From NCBI GenBank assembly GCA_964405925.1, contig CAYOQG010000324.1, forward strand, positions 1-5,736: a stretch of DNA of 5,736 nt, written 5' to 3'. Below the pieces are notes generated by a model. The model did no database searches, was not told the origin of the DNA, and saw only the letters and a list, made by a program, of their open reading frames with translations. Below are positions 4,819 through 5,736 of this stretch, piece after piece; positions within the stretch are counted from its first letter, which is position 1; each line of letters starts with the position of its first letter. The stretch is from GCA-020344555 sp964405925 (GTDB lineage Bacteria > Planctomycetota > Phycisphaerae > UBA1845). Position numbers and translations under genes: made by a program.

Positions 4819-5733
4819 ATGAGTGCAACCGCGCCTGACACGACCAGAGCCACCGCTGGCACCGTAAGCGCTCACGCCAAGATCAACCTCACCCTCGATA
4901 TTCTGGGGCGACGAGAGGACGGGTTCCATGAGGTCCGGTCCCTCGTCATCGGTGTCGATCTGTGCGATCGGATAGGCTGCCGCTCGGCACAGCTGCCCGG
5001 CGTCACGATAACTTGCGCCGATCCAACCATTTCTGGCGCAAAGAACCTATGCTATCACGCCGCCGTCAAAGTGGCGGAAAGACTAGGCATTCGGCCGACC
5101 GTCGAGATCGAAATCGATAAGCTCATCCCGATCGGCGCTGGCCTGGGAGGTGGAAGCAGCGATGCCGCCGCCGCCCTACGACTGTGCAACAAGGTTTGGG
5201 GCAGCCGGCTGAGCGACCGCGAGCTTGCTGAGATCGGGGCAGCGCTCGGCTCCGATGTTCCACTGTTCTTCTCCTTGCCCGCCGCGGTGTTGACGGGACG
5301 GGGCGAGCGCGTCCAACGACTCAGATTGCAATGGTGTGGGTGGGTCCTGCTGGTTTTTCCAAGTGAGGCGATTGCCACGGCAGACGTCTATGGGGCGTGG
5401 CGGCCAAGTGACGCAGCAGGTCTCCCAACGGGGATGGACGGTGAAATCGTCAAAGCGGCGACGGCGGCCGAGATTTCTCCATGGCTGTCCAACCACCTCA
5501 CGCCCGCCCTGTTCCGCGTCTCACCGAAGACCGAACAGATTTACGCCGAGCTGAACCGAAGGGGGCTCGGTCCCATGCACGTAACCGGAACTGGATCAAC
5601 GTTGTTTCGATTGTTTGATGAGCGAGAGGCGGCATGTCGCACCGCAGGCGAAATGGAGAAGCTGCAACTCGGGGTTTCTACAGCGGTCGTCGCGGCACCT
5701 GCCGGGCCAAGCTCAACAACCAGCGAGGAGTAA
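4819..5733 (+). CDS. ispE: 4-diphosphocytidyl-2-C-methyl-D-erythritol kinase (IspE)
   Basis: IspE phosphorylates the 2-hydroxyl of CDP-methylerythritol with ATP, the fourth step of the MEP isoprenoid pathway, in the cytoplasm. With ATG 4819 the protein has 304 residues, normal to slightly long for the family. Visible GHMP-kinase features: 'AHAKINLTLDILGRREDGFH' at 18-37 with the catalytic-type Lys at 21; the ATP-binding loop 'PIGAGLGGGSSDAA' at 104-117; 'LGSDVPLFF' at 143-151 with the catalytic-type Asp at 146; and the C-terminal glycine motif 'VTGTGSTLF' at 255-263, which replaces the common MSGSGS form. ATG 4819 is preferred to TTG 4801 because family members begin a short way before the AKINL motif and AGAAG lies four bases upstream, a weak site. 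A promoter at 4592-4619 probably drives it. It ends with TAA three bases before the window edge, so an operon partner cannot be seen. Confidence 0.93.
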   Translation: MSATAPDTTRATAGTVSAHAKINLTLDILGRREDGFHEVRSLVIGVDLCDRIGCRSAQLPGVTITCADPTISGAKNLCYHAAVKVAERLGIRPTVEIEIDKLIPIGAGLGGGSSDAAAALRLCNKVWGSRLSDRELAEIGAALGSDVPLFFSLPAAVLTGRGERVQRLRLQWCGWVLLVFPSEAIATADVYGAWRPSDAAGLPTGMDGEIVKAATAAEISPWLSNHLTPALFRVSPKTEQIYAELNRRGLGPMHVTGTGSTLFRLFDEREAACRTAGEMEKLQLGVSTAVVAAPAGPSSTTSEE

Positions 5734-5736
5734 TTG

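Overview
The window looks like chromosomal DNA from a member of the Planctomycetota. This is inferred from protein style: long secreted proteins built from Cys-rich 'DCNxNGVPDxCD' repeats, FG-GAP propellers with 'NGTPxDPxDDxW' inserts, and a C-terminal module with paired 'DFxDIS' motifs. I recall this combination from planctomycete genomes. DNA is GC-rich. No rRNA, tRNA, CRISPR array or insertion sequence was found.

Bases 1-3544 (+) hold what reads as one very large multi-module extracellular protein, cut off at the left edge and interrupted twice. An in-frame TAG at 225-227 falls inside a repeat whose consensus continues on both sides. A one-base frame change in a G5 run at 2924-2928 separates the main ORF (291-2951) from its C-terminal module (open from 2927, ending 3544). 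Order of modules: the end of a BNR/sialidase-like domain, 20 Cys-rich calcium-type repeats, a seven-bladed FG-GAP propeller, three more Cys-rich repeats, an Ig-like domain, and the duplicated 'DFxDIS' C-terminal module. The two lesions may be real mutations (a decaying gene), sequence errors, or less likely recoding; the sequence alone cannot decide.

Bases 3545-3666 are a short intergenic gap between convergent genes with a possible hairpin. Bases 3667-4152 (-) encode a 161-residue protein of unknown function with a very good ribosome binding site. Bases 4153-4591 appear gene-free.

Bases 4592-4619 carry a strong housekeeping-type promoter reading toward ispE (4819-5733, +), the GHMP kinase of the MEP isoprenoid pathway. 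Between promoter and ispE lies a 44-codon ORF (4631-4765) that may be a small protein or only leader sequence. The surface protein, the unknown protein and ispE show no sign of working together; only the promoter, leader and ispE look like one transcription unit.
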